Source: Chromatiales bacterium
GTDB taxonomy: Bacteria > Pseudomonadota > Gammaproteobacteria > Chromatiales > Chromatiaceae
Assembly (NCBI GenBank): GCA_024639625.1
Contig: JAHEIA010000012.1
Location: 1-15,593, forward strand
Length of the DNA stretch: 15,593 nucleotides
Direction: 5' to 3'
The notes under the pieces were generated by a model. The model ran no database searches. It saw nothing but the letters and a program-made list of their open reading frames with translations, and was not told the origin of the DNA. Positions 12,911 through 15,593 of the stretch are shown here, in pieces (the first letter of the stretch is position 1; each line of letters begins with the position of its first letter). Made by a program: the position numbers and the translations under genes.

Positions 12911-13441
12911 TTATATCGAATCCGTTCCGTCGCCGGTCCGGATCCGCCGGGTTGCCGGATCCCAAAATGATACAACCTCTGTCATGGGACTAAAATGCCC
13001 AGAACGTGGTTGGGCAGAGGTTCTCCTTCCGCGGGTGCTCGAGACCACCGCGCCGCAGAGAAAGCACACGAAGCGCCATATCGCTCGCAGGCGGTGGCCC
13101 AGCGGTACCTGGTAGATCCGCGGATCGCAGTCACCACCGCAGACCCGGCCGAGGATCTGTTCGGCGCTCACCGCCGCGTCCGGCCGTGCTCGCGCATCGG
13201 CTTGGGTCAATATCCAGATGCGACCGCGCTTGAAATAGCAGCCAATGACACGGTGCAGGAGCCATTGGCGGTTTTGGGACAACGCAAGGATCACGTCCCC
13301 CGGCCAATACCGCGGGTGACCGGTGATCTCTACGCTTGCGCCTTCTACGATCAGCGGCGCCATACAAGCGCCCCGCACACGCAGTTTCAGGGCGTCTTCT
13401 CTCGCTAGTTGCCGCAGTGTCTCAAGGTGAGTCGATCGCAT
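12911..13441 (-). CDS. S24/S26 signal-peptidase-like protein with Cys/His at the catalytic positions
   Basis: A 176-residue protein with the LexA/signal-peptidase fold motifs. The nucleophile box reads RVRGACMAPLIVEG (residues 21-34): Cys26 is where Ser normally sits in the G-x-S-M-x-P motif. The general-base box reads WLLHRVIG (60-67): His63 replaces the Lys of bacterial enzymes, as in the ER/archaeal/SipW type. The later TQADARARPDAAVSAEQILGRV (79-100) matches the conserved strand pattern with D82. One membrane helix follows (about 118-134), unlike the N-terminal anchor of LepB. The tail after residue 135 is basic and has no recognised motif. It may be a protease with altered chemistry or a non-catalytic homologue. 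The ATG at 13441 keeps the full conserved N-terminal region but has no clear ribosome site. It is the first gene of the minus-strand run. Confidence 0.75.
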   Translation of the reverse strand: MRSTHLETLRQLAREDALKLRVRGACMAPLIVEGASVEITGHPRYWPGDVILALSQNRQWLLHRVIGCYFKRGRIWILTQADARARPDAAVSAEQILGRVCGGDCDPRIYQVPLGHRLRAIWRFVCFLCGAVVSSTRGRRTSAQPRSGHFSPMTEVVSFWDPATRRIRTGDGTDSI

Positions 13442-13551
13442 CGGGTATGCTTAGTGTAAGCTTGGCCGGCCGCCGTTAGAATAACCGAAATCCGCCGGCA
13501 TGCGGTGGTCAACGGGCCGCATCACTGCACTAGACGGAAAAGAATCGGAAG
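13442..13551. promoter_or_regulatory. Divergent intergenic region of the EPS genes
   Basis: These 110 bases separate the S24/S26-like gene (minus) from the VpsP-like gene (plus), so both promoters should lie here. A TAGAAT at 13477-13482 is a possible plus-strand -10, without a good -35. GGCCGGCC (13464-13471) is a palindrome, and TGCGGTG/CACTGCA (near 13500-13532) can pair with one wobble. Confidence 0.35.
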
Positions 13552-14301
13552 ATGACCAGTTCTCGTCGGGCACGCCCTGTCCGCCGCCACAGCCAAAGGC
13601 AGGCCTTGGGATTCAGCCTAATCGCACGTTTCCTCTACGTGGCAGCGGGTATCTCGTTACTTCTCGTCGCGCTTCACGCTGCAAGGCTCGGTTGGGCGGA
13701 TCTTGATGCGTTGGCGGCACAGAAACTGCTGGAGCGCTGGGAGCGCGAACCGGAATCCAGGATGGCGCAGTATTGGTGGACGAGGGGGGAAGACCTGCTG
13801 CGTCAGGCGCGTGATTTGGCCCCGCGCAATGCAGATTACGTCTTCTCGCAGGGGCTGTGGCAGGGACGCCGAGCCGAGCGGGAAGCTTCGCAGTCGGCCG
13901 TTGCCCTCGATTATCGCCGCAGCGCCGAGTCGTTGATTGGGGACGCCCTCGGCCGGCGACCGACCTGGGCCTACGCCTGGTCAGAGCTGGCGGTCAACCG
14001 CTTTGCGAGCGACGGGCCCGACCCGCCGACCCTCCAGGCGTTTCGTAGGTCGCTACAATGGGGACCCTGGGAGGCGGACGTGTTGCGTAGCGCGGCCTGG
14101 TTGAGCATGCAGGCTTGGGATCGCTTGCCCGGCGATCTGCAACTGCAGGCGTGGGGTGCCATTCGCCGCGCCGCCCTGTTTCCCTCGGTACGCGGTGATC
14201 TGACGCGGCTGGCGAAACGCCATGCCTGGTTGGATTATCTGGAGTCCGTGCTGGAACCTCCCGAGGCCCAGTCGGTTCGCGGCCCTTCGAAGACTCCCTG
14301 A
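13552..14301 (+). CDS. Membrane-anchored helical-repeat protein of EPS locus (VpsP-like)
   Basis: A 249-residue protein with a basic N terminus (RRARPVRRHSQRQ), one membrane helix (about 24-42) and a helical domain outside the membrane. Repeated pairs of helices, for example WWTRGEDLLRQARDLAPRNADYVFSQGLWQGRRA and YRRSAESLIGDALGRRPTWAYAWSELAVNRFA, have the A-x-x-x-P spacing of degenerate TPR units. This resembles the VpsP-type proteins often encoded next to an O-antigen ligase-like gene in EPS loci, probably a scaffold for the polymerase; no enzyme motif is seen. ATG 13552 has purine-rich sequence (GGAAAAGAATCGGAAG) just upstream. The stop is followed 12 bases later by the polymerase gene start, so the pair forms an operon divergent from the minus-strand EPS genes. 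Confidence 0.72.
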   Translation: MTSSRRARPVRRHSQRQALGFSLIARFLYVAAGISLLLVALHAARLGWADLDALAAQKLLERWEREPESRMAQYWWTRGEDLLRQARDLAPRNADYVFSQGLWQGRRAEREASQSAVALDYRRSAESLIGDALGRRPTWAYAWSELAVNRFASDGPDPPTLQAFRRSLQWGPWEADVLRSAAWLSMQAWDRLPGDLQLQAWGAIRRAALFPSVRGDLTRLAKRHAWLDYLESVLEPPEAQSVRGPSKTP

Positions 14302-14313
14302 GGACGAGGGCGG

Positions 14314-15593
14314 GTGAGCGGAGAGCACCGCAGCGACGTCATGGCCCATCCGGGCGATTCCGGCAGCCGCCGAGCGCCGCGCAGCCTGTTTCTCGCGTTG
14401 CTGGCGGTACTCGCGTGGTTGCCGCTCCCGCTCGGCAGCAACCGTCCCTGGTCGTGGTCGCTGTTCGAGGCGGCCGTGTTCTTGTTGCTGGCAATATGGT
14501 CCTTTGGCTTGGCTGTGGGGGGGTGGCAGGCATCCCGTGCCCTGCGTACGATCCGCTGGCCCCTTGGGCTGCTCGCCGTCTGGCTTGTCTATCAATGGCT
14601 GCTGACGGTCCCTCTGCCGCAGGAGCTGTTGCAACTGATCGCGGCGCAGACTTACGCCGTTATTGTCTCGGCCGAAGGAGCGGGTGTCTCGGTGGTTCCC
14701 GCAATTGCGATCGACATCGCGGCCGCCGAAGGGCTGTTGCTGCGGAATGCCGCCTACCTGGGATTATTGCTGTTGGTCGTAAGCGTGGTCGACAGCCGCC
14801 GGCGCCTGCTGCTGCTGGTGGCAACACTGGCCGGAGTGGGTCTGGCCGAGAGTCTTTACGGGCTCGCGGTGTATTTGTCGGGAAACTCCTTCGGTTTTTG
14901 GCAGCCCAATACGACGGGGCATCATGTGGTGACCGGGACCTTTGTCAACCGCAACCACTTCGGCGCTCATCTTGGGATGACACTCGCCCTCGGTCTAGGA
15001 CTCTTAACGATACTGCCCCAAGGAACGGCGGAGCATCCCGGTTGGCGTGCCGGGTTTCGCCAGACGCTGCACCTTTTGCTGGCGCCTGGCGCGCTGCTGT
15101 ATGCCGGCGCTCTCGTGATGGCGGCGGCGTTGATTCTGAGCCATTCCAGGGGGGCAATCCTGGCTTTCGTCCTCGGCCTGGGAACTGCGGTGGTGCTGAG
15201 CGTCTTGCGGGCTCGGCGGGTGACCCGGGAGCTGCGCGTTGGCGCGCTCTTGCTGGTGCTCGCGTCCGGCGCGCTGATCTGGCTGGGCTCGGGCAACCTG
15301 GAGGGTCGCTTTTCGGACGTCGGTCCGCAAGGCTCCGAACGGCTCCGGGTCTGGGGGGAAACGCTGGCGATGGTACGCGATCGGCCCTTGTTCGGGGTCG
15401 GCGGCGGCGGGTATCAGTGGATGTATCCGAGTTACAAAGGTCAGCGTCTGATCGATCTTTACTACGATCATGCCCACAATGACTACCTAGAATTCGCCGT
15501 GGACTTCGGACTGATCGGTCTGGCGCTGATCCTGGTGCCCGTGGCGTGGCTAGTCTCGGGTATGGTATCGGCTTGTCTTGCGCGCAGACACCC
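14314..15593 (+). CDS. O-antigen ligase/Wzy-type polysaccharide polymerase (3' end outside window)
   Basis: A multi-spanning inner-membrane protein of the Wzy_C/O-antigen ligase family (PF04932), open to the right edge (426 codons visible). Such proteins join or polymerise lipid-linked sugar repeats in the periplasm. Many hydrophobic helices are visible from residue 28 on. Family landmarks are GTFVNRNHFGAHLGM (NRNHFG at 212-217), LSHSRGAILAFVLG (from residue 275), the large periplasmic loop with RVWGETLAMVRDRPLFGVG and GGGYQWMYPSY, and DHAHNDYLEF with H386, H388 and D390, the conserved histidine box near the active site. The start is GTG 14314 with AGGA (14301-14304) and GAGGG (14306-14310) upstream; an in-frame ATG at 14341 is an alternative. 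It follows the VpsP-like gene by 12 bases. In an EPS locus with Wzc and export genes it more likely acts as the Wzy polymerase than as a lipopolysaccharide ligase. Confidence 0.9.
   Translation, partial: MSGEHRSDVMAHPGDSGSRRAPRSLFLALLAVLAWLPLPLGSNRPWSWSLFEAAVFLLLAIWSFGLAVGGWQASRALRTIRWPLGLLAVWLVYQWLLTVPLPQELLQLIAAQTYAVIVSAEGAGVSVVPAIAIDIAAAEGLLLRNAAYLGLLLLVVSVVDSRRRLLLLVATLAGVGLAESLYGLAVYLSGNSFGFWQPNTTGHHVVTGTFVNRNHFGAHLGMTLALGLGLLTILPQGTAEHPGWRAGFRQTLHLLLAPGALLYAGALVMAAALILSHSRGAILAFVLGLGTAVVLSVLRARRVTRELRVGALLLVLASGALIWLGSGNLEGRFSDVGPQGSERLRVWGETLAMVRDRPLFGVGGGGYQWMYPSYKGQRLIDLYYDHAHNDYLEFAVDFGLIGLALILVPVAWLVSGMVSACLARRH

Noticed and set aside
12844..12975. 44-residue N-terminal extension of the exported unknown protein
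   Set aside because: It would bury the signal peptide, overlap the S24/S26-like gene and ignore the GGAGG-ATG start at 12843.
12061..12993. 310-codon plus-strand open frame over the exported unknown gene
   Set aside because: The minus-strand gene has a clear signal peptide and ribosome site; the plus frame has neither.
14415..15482. 355-codon plus-strand open frame at the right end
   Set aside because: It is a shifted frame of the O-antigen ligase-like gene, whose true frame is open from 14314 to the window edge with all family motifs.
1..15593. CRISPR arrays, tRNAs, insertion sequences, attachment sites
   Set aside because: Looked for by eye on both strands; no regularly spaced repeats, cloverleaf, transposase motif or terminal inverted repeat pair was found.

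Overview
The window is high-GC chromosomal DNA from a Proteobacterium, most likely a gammaproteobacterium (Chromatiales/Ectothiorhodospiraceae-like). That placement is an inference from the mix of gene families (RluB, Nth/MpgII-like glycosylase, plant-type FNR, DUF4332 protein, VpsM/GumB/Wzc-type polysaccharide genes); no rRNA or tRNA is present to confirm it. I see no insertion sequence, integrase, CRISPR array or tRNA.

Positions 2-5402 are a housekeeping and redox block. It starts with the 3' end of rluB and an endonuclease III-family DNA glycosylase abutting it. A 451-base gene-poor stretch follows, holding a four-copy hexamer repeat that can fold into a hairpin. Next are an exported GlcG/HbpS-type haem-binding-domain protein, an exported single-haem c-type cytochrome and a 49-residue charged helical peptide that resembles the F1-ATPase inhibitor IF1. 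Facing them on the minus strand are a ferredoxin-NADP+ reductase and an exported retropepsin-like aspartic protease. A DUF4332 helix-hairpin-helix protein is divergent from the protease.

Positions 5609-15593 are one flank of an exopolysaccharide (EPS) locus. The minus-strand run, in transcription order, is: a signal-peptidase-like S24/S26 protein with Cys and His in place of the catalytic Ser and Lys; an unrecognised exported 429-residue protein with a C-terminal cysteine cluster; a NTP_transf_5 nucleotidyltransferase-like protein; an outer-membrane beta-barrel (VpsM/EpsL type); a short GumB/Wza-like export protein; and a Wzc-type chain-length regulator fused to a tyrosine autokinase. The last two overlap by one base. 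Divergent on the plus strand are a membrane-anchored helical-repeat protein (VpsP-like) and an O-antigen ligase/Wzy-type polymerase that runs off the right edge. No glycosyltransferase, flippase or sugar-nucleotide enzyme is visible, so these probably lie beyond position 15593.

Together the EPS genes suggest a Wzx/Wzy-dependent secreted polysaccharide: Wzy polymerises, Wzc sets length and phosphorylation state, GumB/Wza and the barrel carry the chain across the periplasm and outer membrane. The best leads for something undescribed are the IF1-like peptide, the Cys/His signal-peptidase homologue and its unrecognised exported neighbour.
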